DNA of 64,000 nucleotides, from contig DATAKK010000063.1 in the NCBI GenBank assembly GCA_036261615.1, forward strand, positions 1 to 64,000, read 5' to 3'. Source of the stretch: JAJYQH01 sp036261615 (GTDB lineage: Bacteria > Actinomycetota > Actinomycetes > Propionibacteriales > Propionibacteriaceae). The position numbers were made by a program, and so were the translations under genes. The first letter of the stretch is position 1. Every line of letters begins with the position of its first letter. The notes under the pieces were generated by a model that ran no database searches, had not been told where the DNA came from, and saw nothing but the letters and a program-made list of their open reading frames with translations. Of the stretch, positions 43,908 through 52,001 are shown in pieces.

Positions 43908-44587
43908 GCGCCGCAGGGTCAGAGCAGCAGACCCGCTCGTGGACGTCGCGCCTGTCGGGACGGATCGTGGGCCTCGTCCCCAAGGGGCAGTGGCTCCCCG
44001 ACCGCCAGCCCGCCTACGTGGCCTCGTGGATCTACGTGTTCGGCGTGGCGACGCTCGCCGGGCTCGTGCTGGTGATCGCGACCGGTCTGATCCTCACCAT
44101 CGGTGGGGTCACCTGGTGGCACACCTCGAGCCTCGGCCACTTCGTGAACTCCCTGCACCTGTGGAGCGTCGAGCTGTTCTTCGCCGCGATGGTCATCCAC
44201 CTGTGGGGCAAGTTCGTCATGTCCGCCTGGCGGGGACGCCGGGGGCTCACGTGGCTCACCGGGGCGTTCTGCTTCTTCATCTCGATCGGTACCGCGTTCA
44301 CCGGCTACCTCATCCAGACGAACTTCGACTCCCAGTGGATCAGCACCCAGGCCAAGGACGGGCTGAACTCGGCAGGCATCGGTGCCGCGTTCAACGTCAT
44401 GAACTTCGGGCAGATGGTGCTCTACCACGTCGCGCTGCTGCCGGTCGGCGTCCTGCTGCTCGTCGGGTGGCACATCATCCTGGTCCGCCGCCACGGCGTC
44501 GTGCCGCCGGTGGGCGCCGAGGTCCCGGACGCAGTTGCGGCCGGCTCCGCGGACAGCACCGTGGGTTCTGAGAGGGGGCTGCGCTGA
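43904..44587 (+). CDS. Cytochrome b N-terminal (four-helix, diheme) subunit
   Basis: A 227-residue cytochrome b6-like membrane protein with four helices. The four heme ligands are present: His85 and His99 in helix 2 (H-x13-H) and His175 and His190 in helix 4 (H-x14-H). The x13/x14 pair is the b6-type spacing. It should move electrons across the membrane between two b hemes. No Rieske or cytochrome c gene is nearby. It overlaps both neighbours, so the three genes form one unit. The C-terminal 35 residues are soluble. Confidence 0.88.
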   Translation: MSAAGSEQQTRSWTSRLSGRIVGLVPKGQWLPDRQPAYVASWIYVFGVATLAGLVLVIATGLILTIGGVTWWHTSSLGHFVNSLHLWSVELFFAAMVIHLWGKFVMSAWRGRRGLTWLTGAFCFFISIGTAFTGYLIQTNFDSQWISTQAKDGLNSAGIGAAFNVMNFGQMVLYHVALLPVGVLLLVGWHIILVRRHGVVPPVGAEVPDAVAAGSADSTVGSERGLR

Positions 44588-45576
44588 TGGCCAGGATCGT
44601 CACTCCCGATTCGCACGACTTCCCGACCAGGCGCTATGACCTGGTCAAGGAGTTCGTCGTCGCTCTCGTGGTGATGGCGCTGCTCGTCGTCGTGTTCGCC
44701 GTCGCGGTGGGCTCGCCGGACGAGAAGGCGATCACCATGAAGTCGTGGGCCGCCAACGCCCCGGCCGACGTGGTGGCGACCGCGACCTCCGAGCTCGCCG
44801 GCACCAGCACGACCGCCGGGTACGGCCCGCCGTACAACTCGGCGTCCGATGGGCAGGCGCTCGGCCCGCTCACCCTCGCCAAGTGGATCGGCATCACCCA
44901 GCCGGTGGACGCGGCCAACGACCTGGTCATCACCCCGGTCTCGACCCTCACCGACAGCGCCACCCAGCAGGCGGTGCAGCAGTGGAAGGCGGCGTCGGCC
45001 GACCAGCAGGGCAAGTGGGCGAACAACTACGCCGACGCGCTCAGCAAGGCGCCCGACGGAGACCCGGCCAAGGTCGCCAAGGGCGACTACGGCCCCGTGC
45101 CCGCCATCGCCCAGGGTGAGCTGACCCTCGCCAAGAGCGGAGCGCTCGAAGGGTTGCTCACGACGAGCACCACCTTCTTCGGCACCAACCCGACCAAGGC
45201 GCTGCTGCTGCTCGCCGACGGCAGCTACATGGCCGGCATCGCCGACTCCGAGAACCTGTCCGGAGACCAGTGGGGAATGATGAACGAGACCGGGCACTAC
45301 CCCGGGCAGCCGTGGCTGTGGCTGTACACGTTCTGGTACCAGATCCCCCCGTTCTCGACGTCGGACAACGCGGACGTGCAGGTGTGGGCGCTGATGATCC
45401 TGCTCAGCCTGGTGTTCGCGCTCATCCCCTGGATCCCCGGGCTCAACCGGATCCCCCGCGGGATCAAGCTGTACCGCCTGGTCTGGCGGAACTGGTACCG
45501 CAAGCATCCGGAGACCATGCCGAGCCGTGCCCAGGCACCGCCCCGGCAGACCTCCGGCTCGACTCAGGGCGTCTGA
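44587..45576 (+). CDS. Cytochrome b C-terminal-like subunit with large insert
   Basis: A 329-residue protein. One helix near the N-terminus (about 22-43) is followed by an approximately 180-residue extracytoplasmic domain rich in Ala, Ser and Asp, then PWLWLYTFWYQIPP and a second helix (WALMILLSLVFALIPWIPG, about 266-284). The layout recalls subunit IV of b6f, but where the quinol site normally reads PEWY this protein has PWLW, so the catalytic Glu is absent. Its start overlaps the upstream stop (TGATG). The insert has no recognisable family. Confidence 0.7.
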   Translation: MARIVTPDSHDFPTRRYDLVKEFVVALVVMALLVVVFAVAVGSPDEKAITMKSWAANAPADVVATATSELAGTSTTAGYGPPYNSASDGQALGPLTLAKWIGITQPVDAANDLVITPVSTLTDSATQQAVQQWKAASADQQGKWANNYADALSKAPDGDPAKVAKGDYGPVPAIAQGELTLAKSGALEGLLTTSTTFFGTNPTKALLLLADGSYMAGIADSENLSGDQWGMMNETGHYPGQPWLWLYTFWYQIPPFSTSDNADVQVWALMILLSLVFALIPWIPGLNRIPRGIKLYRLVWRNWYRKHPETMPSRAQAPPRQTSGSTQGV

Positions 45577-45590
45577 CCTGACCCGGCGTA

Positions 45591-45632
45591 CGCGCCCCCC
45601 GTGGATCTACCCCCTGGATCCCGGGGGGCGCG
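45591..45632 (+). terminator. Terminator after the cytochrome b cluster
   Basis: Perfect 11-bp stem CGCGCCCCCCG / CGGGGGGCGCG with a 20-nt loop, 15 bp past the stop. Confidence 0.75.
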
Positions 45633-45665
45633 TGCGGTTGGGGACGCCGGCCCGTCGCACGCGGG

Positions 45666-45786
45666 CGGCGTCCGGTTTCGGGTCGAGTACGACCCACAAG
45701 GGGACACTGCTCGGAACCCACGATGGACGGCGTCCGGTTCCGGGTCGAGTACGACCCACAAGGGGACACCGCTCGGAGGCCACGAC
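45666..45786. repeat. Two tandem 62-bp direct repeats
   Basis: Copies start at 45666 and 45728 with only a few differences. Each begins CGGCGTCCGGTT and contains GGGTCGAGTACGACCC (6-bp arms, AGTA loop), then ACAAGGGGACAC and GCTCGGA. It lies between the cytochrome b terminator and a VOC gene; function unknown. Confidence 0.85.
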
Positions 45787-45798
45787 CCCCGGCCCACC

Positions 45799-45804
45799 TA
45801 CGAT
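45799..45804 (+). promoter_or_regulatory. -10 box TACGAT, near-leaderless VOC start
   Basis: TACGAT ends 5 nt before ATG 45810; the intervening GAGGA could also serve as a weak ribosome site. Confidence 0.45.
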
Positions 45805-45809
45805 GAGGA

Positions 45810-46166
45810 ATGGCCATCGCCCGATACCCCAATGTCGTCATCGACTGCCCGGACGCCGCCGCGCTCGGCCGGTTCTACGCCAACCTGCTCGACTGGAAGC
45901 TCGAGACCGACGCCGGGTGGGCGGACATCCGGGCCGACAACGGCAACTGCATCTCGTTCCAGCAGGTGGAGGACTACCTGCCTCCGGACTGGCCGGGCCA
46001 GCTGTCCCCGCAGCAGATGCACCTCGACGTCGTCGTCGACGACCTCGACACGGCCGAGGAGGAGGTGCTGAAGATCGGCGCGACCAAGCCCGACCACCAG
46101 CCGGGCACCACCTTCCGGGTGTTCCTCGACCCGGCGGGGCACCCGTTCTGCCTCTGCCTCAGCTGA
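45810..46166 (+). CDS. VOC superfamily protein
   Basis: A 118-residue glyoxalase-fold protein: PNVVIDCPDAAALGRFYANL in module 1, HLDVVVDDLDTAEEEVLKIG and RVFLDPAGHPFCLC in module 2. The ending HPFCLC is typical of a large actinobacterial VOC group with unknown substrates. Single gene between a tandem repeat and a hairpin. Confidence 0.85.
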   Translation: MAIARYPNVVIDCPDAAALGRFYANLLDWKLETDAGWADIRADNGNCISFQQVEDYLPPDWPGQLSPQQMHLDVVVDDLDTAEEEVLKIGATKPDHQPGTTFRVFLDPAGHPFCLCLS

Positions 46167-46193
46167 GGCGTCCCCTCCCTCCCACGCGCACCC

Positions 46194-46220
46194 GGGCCCC
46201 CGGCTGATCGCCAGGGGCCC
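46194..46220. terminator. Bidirectional hairpin, VOC / heptose operon end
   Basis: GGGCCCC-C-GGC / GCC-A-GGGGCCC with a TGATC loop and one mismatch, between convergent genes. Confidence 0.65.
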
Positions 46221-46245
46221 AGGCTCGGGTTGGGGTTGGGTTGGT

Positions 46246-46932
46246 TCAGGGCCAGGACGGCTCGACCGACGGCGTGATGACCAGTTCGCGCACCTCACAG
46301 CCCTCGGGCTGGGACAGTGCGAACACCACCGCCTGGGCGACGTTCTCGGGCTTGTTGAGCTTGGCGTCGGGGCCTGGCTTGTACTGCTCGTCGCGGCCGT
46401 CGAAGAAGTGCGTCTCCATCCCGCCGGGGACGAGCATGGTGATCCCGATCTGCCCCTGCAGTTCGGCCATGAGTGCGCGGGTGAACCCGACCACCCCGAA
46501 CTTGGACGCCGAGTAGGCGGTGGCGTCGCTCAGGGCCCGGAAGCCGAGGGTGGACGCGACCGTCACCACGTTGCCGTGGCGGGCCACGAGGTCGGGCAGC
46601 GCGGCCCGGATCACCGCGACGGTGCCGAGCAGGTTGACCTGGATGACCTTCTCCCAGGCCTCGGCGCTCACGGTGTCCAGCCGCCCGCAGGCGTCCGTCC
46701 CCGCGCAGGTGACGACGGCGTCCACCCCGCCCAGGCGCTCGGACGCCTGGGCGACTGCGGCCTCGGTCGCCTGCCGGTCGGACAGGTCGACGACGATGCC
46801 CTCGCGTCCCGACGGTGAGGGTGCGCGGTCGAGGACGAACGGCCGCCAGCCCTGCTGGGCGACGGCCTCGACGACTGCGGCGCCGAGTCCGGAGGATCCT
46901 CCGGTCACGAGGACGTTGCGGGGTGAACTCAT
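46246..46932 (-). CDS. Classical short-chain dehydrogenase in heptose operon
   Basis: A 228-residue SDR: NAD(P) site VTGGSSGLGAAV, NAG-type region TCAGTDACG, catalytic serine in VTVASTLG and YSASK. It is the last gene of the gmhB-GT9-GT4-gmhA-hldE operon (ATGA overlap with hldE). The usual next enzyme of ADP-heptose synthesis, HldD, is an extended SDR of about 310 residues and is not the same type, so this one may modify heptose or another sugar rather than act as the 6-epimerase. Substrate unknown. Confidence 0.85.
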   Translation of the reverse strand: MSSPRNVLVTGGSSGLGAAVVEAVAQQGWRPFVLDRAPSPSGREGIVVDLSDRQATEAAVAQASERLGGVDAVVTCAGTDACGRLDTVSAEAWEKVIQVNLLGTVAVIRAALPDLVARHGNVVTVASTLGFRALSDATAYSASKFGVVGFTRALMAELQGQIGITMLVPGGMETHFFDGRDEQYKPGPDAKLNKPENVAQAVVFALSQPEGCEVRELVITPSVEPSWP

Positions 46933-48359
46933 CGAGTGCCTCCTGTCATGGCGGTCTGAGGGGGACGCTGACCCTGGGACAGGGCCAGCTCGACCAGGGC
47001 GGTCGTGGACCGTCCCTCGAGGTAGGGGAGGGCGACCGCCTGGCCACCCCACTCCTCGAGAACGGCTGCCTCGGGAACCTCGCTGCCGGCGTAGTCGCCG
47101 CCCTTGGCCCAGATGGCCGGGCGGATGCGGCGGAGCACCTCGACGGGGGTGTCCTCGTCGAAGACGACGACCTCGTCGACCGGTTCGAGGGCGCGCAGCA
47201 CCCGGGCGCGGTCCTCGACCGACACGAGCGGGCGGGACGGGCCCTTGAGCCGGCGCACCGACTCGTCGGAGTTGAGGCACACGACGAGGTGGTCGCCGAG
47301 GCGGCGGGCGGCGCGCAGGGTGGCGACGTGGCCGGCGTGCAGCAGGTCGAAGCAGCCGCCGGTGGCGACGATGACGCCGCCCTCCCGGCGGACCCGCTCC
47401 CGCGCGGTCTCGCCGGGCTGGGGAGCGCTCGTCGGGGGGTCGCCACCGCCGGTGAGGGACGCCGGACCGCCCGCGGCGACGTAGGCGGCGGCGGCCTCGA
47501 CGGCGTCCTGCACCGCCTCGCCGGGCAGCCGGCCGGAGCCGAGGGAGGTCGCCGCGGTGACGGCGAACCGGTCGCCGGCGCCGCAGGGGTCGACGCAGGT
47601 CACCTGGGGAGCCGGCGCGACCGACGGCGTGCCGGCGCCGAAGGACAGCAGCGCGCCGCGGGCGCCGAGGGTGACGGCCACGCCGTGGGCCCGCCAGTGC
47701 TCGAGCAGCACGTCGGCATGGCGCCGGGCCGAGGCCAGCTGCCCGTCGGCCGCGGCGGGCGACGAGGGCCGGGGGGCGGCGAGGGCGGAGGCGAACAGCG
47801 CGGCCTCCTTGTCGTTCGGGGTGACCAGCCGGACGCCGGGCACGGGCGGGCCGCCGCGGGGGTGGGGGTCCCACACGATCGGGGTGCCGGGGGCCAGCCG
47901 GGTCAGCTCCTCCCGGACGCCGGCGGCGTCCACCGTGCCGGTGCCGTAGTCGGCGACGAGGATGGCCGCGGCCGACCGCAGCGCCTCCGCGGCCTCCGGT
48001 GTCATCGGGCCCACGGCGCCACCGCCGCCGGTGTCGAGACGCAGCAGCGTCTGCCCCTGCGCCTGGATCCGCTGCTTGACCGGGGTTGCGCCGGCCCGGG
48101 ACAGGGCGACGACCCGGACGCCGCGGAGCAGCGCCCGGAGCTGGTCGGCGGCCTCGTCGTCGGCGAGCGCGGTGACGAGCACCACCTCGGATCCGTCGTG
48201 CGCGGCCATGAGCGCGGCCAGGCCCGCGCCGCCCGGGCGGGGACGACTGACCGGTTCGCTCACGACCGGCACCGGGGCGTCCGGGCTCAGCCGCTCCGCG
48301 CGGCCGACCAGGTCGATGTCGAGCAGGGTGTCTCCGACGATGACGAGGGGTCGGCTCAT
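46929..48359 (-). CDS. hldE: Bifunctional heptose-7-phosphate kinase / heptose-1-phosphate adenylyltransferase
   Basis: A 476-residue HldE (RfaE) protein. The N-terminal PfkB-type kinase (about 1-310) begins VIVGDTLLDIDLVG and has the base in VDPCGAGDRFAV. The C-terminal nucleotidyltransferase (about 335-465) has the HxGH motif in GGCFDLLHAGHV and a KGGDYAG block. It phosphorylates D-glycero-beta-D-manno-heptose 7-phosphate and later transfers AMP to heptose 1-phosphate, giving ADP-heptose. AAGGAGG precedes ATG 48359. gmhA overlaps upstream by 4 bp. Confidence 0.92.
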   Translation of the reverse strand: MSRPLVIVGDTLLDIDLVGRAERLSPDAPVPVVSEPVSRPRPGGAGLAALMAAHDGSEVVLVTALADDEAADQLRALLRGVRVVALSRAGATPVKQRIQAQGQTLLRLDTGGGGAVGPMTPEAAEALRSAAAILVADYGTGTVDAAGVREELTRLAPGTPIVWDPHPRGGPPVPGVRLVTPNDKEAALFASALAAPRPSSPAAADGQLASARRHADVLLEHWRAHGVAVTLGARGALLSFGAGTPSVAPAPQVTCVDPCGAGDRFAVTAATSLGSGRLPGEAVQDAVEAAAAYVAAGGPASLTGGGDPPTSAPQPGETARERVRREGGVIVATGGCFDLLHAGHVATLRAARRLGDHLVVCLNSDESVRRLKGPSRPLVSVEDRARVLRALEPVDEVVVFDEDTPVEVLRRIRPAIWAKGGDYAGSEVPEAAVLEEWGGQAVALPYLEGRSTTALVELALSQGQRPPQTAMTGGTR

Positions 48360-48979
48360 GCAGTCCTCCTTCCGGCCGCGAGGTGCGGCCGGGTGCGGGC
48401 GGGGTTGACGCCGAGGGCGCGGTCGAAGGCCGCGCAGAGGATGTGCAGGCTCACCAGGTGCAGCTCCTGCACGGTCGCCGTGTACTCGGCGTCCACCGAC
48501 AGCGCCTCGTCGGCGAGGTCGGCGAGCGGGTTGGGGCGGGGACCGGTGAGCGCCCAGACCGTCAGTCCCGAGCGGGCGCCGCGGCGGGCGGCCTCGAGGA
48601 TGTTCGGGCTGGTGCCGCTCGTCGAGAACAGCACGAGCACGTCACCGGGCCGGCCGTGCGCCTCCACCTGCCGGGCGAACAGCTCGTCGGCCGGGTAGTC
48701 GTTGGCGATGGCGGTGAGGCTCGACGTCTCCGCCGTGAGGCAGATCGCGGAGAAGGGCGGCCGGTCGTTGCGGTAGCGGCCGACCAGCTCCCCGGTGAGG
48801 TGCTGGGCCTGCCCGGCGCTGCCGCCGTTGCCGGCCGCGAGCAGGCGGCCGCCGGCCGACAGCACCGCGGCCAGTTCCTCGCCCCACCGGTCGGCCGTCT
48901 CGACGCCGGCCTCGAAGCCGGACGCCGCGGAGACGAGGTTGGACAGGTGCTCATGGCTGCAGGGCGTGTAGCCGTTCAT
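48356..48979 (-). CDS. gmhA: SIS-domain phosphoheptose isomerase
   Basis: A 207-residue SIS-fold protein with LLAAGNGGSAGQAQHLTGELVGRY (in part), the phospho-sugar loop FSTSGTSPNIL and the C-terminal QELHLVSLHILCAAFD block with the catalytic histidine region of GmhA. It isomerises sedoheptulose 7-phosphate to D-glycero-D-manno-heptose 7-phosphate. It overlaps hldE and the GT4 gene by 4 bp on either side (ATGA), so the three are translationally coupled. Confidence 0.9.
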   Translation of the reverse strand: MNGYTPCSHEHLSNLVSAASGFEAGVETADRWGEELAAVLSAGGRLLAAGNGGSAGQAQHLTGELVGRYRNDRPPFSAICLTAETSSLTAIANDYPADELFARQVEAHGRPGDVLVLFSTSGTSPNILEAARRGARSGLTVWALTGPRPNPLADLADEALSVDAEYTATVQELHLVSLHILCAAFDRALGVNPARTRPHLAAGRRTA

Positions 48980-50178
48980 CGGGCCACCTCCTCGACGGCG
49001 GGGACGAGCAGGGTCTGGTAGATGGCGGCGGTGCGGGCTGCCACCTCGGACCACGGGTAGTTCGCCAGCGCCCGCTCCCGCCCCGCGCGACCGTAGGCCT
49101 CGCGGCGTCCGGGATCGGCGAGCAGGTCGGCGAGCACCGGAGCCAGCAGGTCCGGACGCCGCGGGGGCACGAGCTCGCCGGTGACGCCGGGGACCACGGT
49201 GTCGAGCAGGCCGCCCACCGCGGACCCGACCACAGGACGGCCGCAGGACATCGCCTCGACCGGGACGATGCCGAACGGCTCGTACCACGGCACGGCCACG
49301 ACGATGTCGGCCGAGCTCATGAGCGCGGGCACGTCCTCGCGGGCGACGCCGCCGACGAACTGCACGCGATCGCTGACGCCGTGCCGGTCCGCCACCTGGC
49401 GCAGCCGACGGATCTCGACGTCGTCGTCGAGGTGGTCGAGACTGGGGCCACCCGCGACGACGAGCTCGACGCCGGGCAGCTGGGCCAGTGCCTCGATGAC
49501 GTTGCCGACCCCCTTGCGCTCGACCAGCCGGCCGATGACCAGCAGGCGGGGCCGGTCTCCGTGCTCGACGTCGAGGGGCCGGAACAGCGACGTGTCGACC
49601 CCGCACGGGACGACGCTCGCCCGCGACCGGGGGAGTCCCATCATGGCCAGCTCGTCGACCTCGTCGGTCGCGGTCGCGATGACGTGGTCGACCCGGCGGC
49701 ACAGCCGCCGCTCGAAGCCGATCCGCTCGACCGGGCTCGTGTCGTGCGAGCCCTGGTGCCGGCGCTTGACCGTGCCCAGGGCGTGGAAGGTCTGCACCAC
49801 GGGCATCGGGACCTTGCGGGCCGCGCGGGTGGCGGCGACCCCGCTCATCCAGAAGTGGGCGTGCACGAGGTCGGGGGTCTGCTCCCGCCACCGCTGCTCG
49901 AGGTACCGGGCGAACGCGGGCATGTACTGGAGCAGGTCGTCCTTGGAGACCTCGGTCGGGGGACCGGCGGGCACGTGCTCCACCGCGTAGCCCTGCGGCG
50001 TCTCGATCCGCGTGTCGACGTCGGGGTCGTCCCGGCGGCTGTACACGGTGACGTCATGACCCAGGGCGGCGAGTTCCGCCGCCAGGGTGCCGACGTGGAC
50101 GTTCTGCCCACCCGCGTCGACTCCTCCGAGCACCGCCAGCGGATTGGCGTGCTCGGAAACCATCGCGACTCTCATCAC
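48976..50178 (-). CDS. GT4-family glycosyltransferase
   Basis: A 400-residue GT-B glycosyltransferase. The N-terminus MVSEHANPLAVLGG leads to the sucrose-phosphate-synthase/MshA-like donor loop GVDAGGQNVHV; PCGVDTSLFRP, VIGRLVERKG and the E-x7-E motif WYEPFGIVPVEAM complete the family pattern. It transfers a nucleotide-activated sugar, probably building a heptose-containing glycan with the adjacent GT9. The GTG at 50178 and the ATG at 50175 are both possible starts behind GAGGAGG. Confidence 0.88.
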   Translation of the reverse strand: MMRVAMVSEHANPLAVLGGVDAGGQNVHVGTLAAELAALGHDVTVYSRRDDPDVDTRIETPQGYAVEHVPAGPPTEVSKDDLLQYMPAFARYLEQRWREQTPDLVHAHFWMSGVAATRAARKVPMPVVQTFHALGTVKRRHQGSHDTSPVERIGFERRLCRRVDHVIATATDEVDELAMMGLPRSRASVVPCGVDTSLFRPLDVEHGDRPRLLVIGRLVERKGVGNVIEALAQLPGVELVVAGGPSLDHLDDDVEIRRLRQVADRHGVSDRVQFVGGVAREDVPALMSSADIVVAVPWYEPFGIVPVEAMSCGRPVVGSAVGGLLDTVVPGVTGELVPPRRPDLLAPVLADLLADPGRREAYGRAGRERALANYPWSEVAARTAAIYQTLLVPAVEEVAR

Positions 50179-51249
50179 TCACACCTCCTCGGTCACAAGG
50201 ACCTCGTGTCGGGACTGCCCGGTGCCGTGGAGCCGGTCCACGGCCAGGGCCACGTCCTCCGGAGTCACGGAGGACACGCAGGGATGCCCGGGGTAGGGGC
50301 ACTCGGTGACGCGGGTGTCGCGGCAGACGGCGTCCTGGTCACCGAGCAGGACGCACGGGACGCCGTACGGGCGCCAGCGCGAGGCGGGCACCGTCGGCGC
50401 GAACAGCGAGACGATCGGCGTCCCCACTGCCGCCGCGAGGTGCGCGGGGCCGGTGTTGCCCGCGACGACGACGTCGGCGGAGGCGAGGACGCCGGCGAGT
50501 TCCTCGAGGGTGGTGCGACCCCCGAGATCGACCGCCCCGCGGGCTCCGGCCGCGACGCGGGCCGTGAGCGGGCGCTCGGCGAGGGCGCCGGTGACGACCA
50601 CGGCATAGCCCTGGTCGCCGAGCAGCCGCGCCAGCTGGACGAACCGGGCCGGCGGCCAGGCCCGGGCGGGCACGGAGGTGCCGGGGTGGAGGACGACGAC
50701 CGGCCGGCTGGGGTCGGAGGGCAGGCTGCGGTGCCGCGCCGGGACCTCGGGCCCGAGGCGGACGTGCAGGCGTCCGTCGTCGCCCTCGGGAAGGGCGTGT
50801 CCGGCGGCCGTGGCCAGGGACAGGGCGCGGTCGACCTCGTGGATGTCGTCGGGGACGCCGCGGTGGCGCAGGTCGAGCAGGGATCCGGGGTAGTCCTCGC
50901 TGATCGCCCCGACCCACGGGACGCCGGCCAGCCGCAGCACCAGGGCGGTCGGCAGAGGCGACTGATGGAACGAGGTGAACACGAGGGCGCGGTCGACCCG
51001 GAGCCGGCGGATCGCGGCGACCAGCGCCTCGACGTCGCCGGGCTCGACGGCGGGCGCAGGCGGGGCGGCGATCCAGGGGCACTCCCACTGGAGCACGTCC
51101 TCGACGCCGGGCAGCAGCCGGGCCGCGGCCGCCCCCTGGGGGCCGGCGAGCAGGCTCACCCGGCCGGACGCCGCGACCGCCCGGACTGCCGATCCGGTGA
51201 GCAGCACATCGCCGGCGTTGTCGAGCCGGACCACGAGGGTGTGGGTCAC
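50179..51249 (-). CDS. GT9-family heptosyltransferase
   Basis: A 356-residue glycosyltransferase family 9 protein. The N-terminal VVRLDNAGDVLLTGSAVRA, HPGTSVPARAWPPARF in the middle and AGNTGPAHLAAAVGTPIVSLF match ADP-heptose:LPS heptosyltransferases. It should use the ADP-heptose made by its operon neighbours, but with an acceptor other than LPS in this Gram-positive-type cell. GTG 51249 overlaps the gmhB stop (GTGA). The gene holds many GGCGTCC/GGACGCC heptamers. Confidence 0.88.
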   Translation of the reverse strand: MTHTLVVRLDNAGDVLLTGSAVRAVAASGRVSLLAGPQGAAAARLLPGVEDVLQWECPWIAAPPAPAVEPGDVEALVAAIRRLRVDRALVFTSFHQSPLPTALVLRLAGVPWVGAISEDYPGSLLDLRHRGVPDDIHEVDRALSLATAAGHALPEGDDGRLHVRLGPEVPARHRSLPSDPSRPVVVLHPGTSVPARAWPPARFVQLARLLGDQGYAVVVTGALAERPLTARVAAGARGAVDLGGRTTLEELAGVLASADVVVAGNTGPAHLAAAVGTPIVSLFAPTVPASRWRPYGVPCVLLGDQDAVCRDTRVTECPYPGHPCVSSVTPEDVALAVDRLHGTGQSRHEVLVTEEV

Positions 51250-51821
51250 CAGGCACCTCCGAGGACGGCGTCCACCGCGGCGCCGAGGTCGGGGGCCACG
51301 TGCGCGGCCGCCTCGATCTCCTGGGGGCGGGTGACGGGGGTGGGGACGAGGATGCCGACGGCCCCGGCGGCACGGGCGGCGTCCACGTCGGTGCCGATGT
51401 CGCCGATGACGACGCAGCGGGCCGGGTCGGCGTCCATCTCGGCGCAGGCGCGGAGCACCATGCCGGGGGCGGGCTTGCGGCAGGCGCACCCGGCGTCGCG
51501 GCCGTGGGGACAGATCTGCCAGGTGTCGAAGGGGCCCAGCAGCTCCTCGACCCGGGCGTTGACGGCAGCCAACTGGTCCGGGGAGATCCGGCCGTCGGCG
51601 ACGCCGGACTGGTTGGTCACCACTCCGATCCGGACGCCGGCGGCGCGCAGCCGGTCGAGCACGGCGCGGGCGCCCGGCACGGGCAGCACCCTCGCCGGAT
51701 CCGCGTTGTACGGCACGTCGTGGACGAGCGTGCCGTCACGGTCGAAGAGCACGATGTCGGGGAGCCCGCGACCGGTGGTGGCCGGGCTCGCGGGCCTCGC
51801 GGCGTCCTGGGAAACGGTCAC
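51246..51821 (-). CDS. gmhB: D,D-heptose 1,7-bisphosphate phosphatase (HAD)
   Basis: A 191-residue HAD phosphatase. Motif I is VLFDRDGTLV, motif II VVTNQSG, and the GmhB zinc-binding loop is CPHGRDAGCACRKP with its C-x-H...C-x-C ligands; motif IV is IGDIGTDVDAA. It removes the 7-phosphate from heptose 1,7-bisphosphate. It is the first gene of the six-gene heptose operon. GTG 51821 has GAGGAGG five bases upstream. Confidence 0.92.
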   Translation of the reverse strand: MTVSQDAARPASPATTGRGLPDIVLFDRDGTLVHDVPYNADPARVLPVPGARAVLDRLRAAGVRIGVVTNQSGVADGRISPDQLAAVNARVEELLGPFDTWQICPHGRDAGCACRKPAPGMVLRACAEMDADPARCVVIGDIGTDVDAARAAGAVGILVPTPVTRPQEIEAAAHVAPDLGAAVDAVLGGAW

Positions 51822-51854
51822 GGCACCTCCTCTCGATCGCTGACCTCTCGTGCA

Positions 51855-51967
51855 CTTCTCCTTCCCACTTCTTCTCCTCGCAAACTTCTCCGGCTCTGAG
51901 AAGCAACTTCGTTCCCCCAAGTCAGATCGCGTGTGCTTCTTCTCCTCCTTCTCGCCCGGCGGAGAAG
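51855..51967. promoter_or_regulatory. CTTCTC box array in divergent heptose promoter
   Basis: Within 113 bp there are five CTTCTC (51855, 51871, 51885, 51939, 51948) and two inverted GAGAAG (51898, 51962). AAACTTCTCCG and its near complement CGGAGAAGTTT face each other. The stretch is much less GC-rich than its surroundings and lies between gmhB and the divergent glycosyltransferase. It looks like a multi-site regulatory region. Confidence 0.55.
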
Positions 51968-52001
51968 TTTCGGGAGCAGCGCTTCGGGGAACCGGCCGAG
52001 C

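Noticed and set aside
45666..45786. Possible CRISPR array
   Set aside because: There are only two units with no spacer of different sequence between them, and no cas genes are nearby.
46246..46932. HldD (ADP-heptose 6-epimerase) as the last gene of the heptose operon
   Set aside because: At 228 residues with a YSASK active site it is a classical SDR; HldD is an extended SDR of about 310 residues with a different C-terminal substrate domain.
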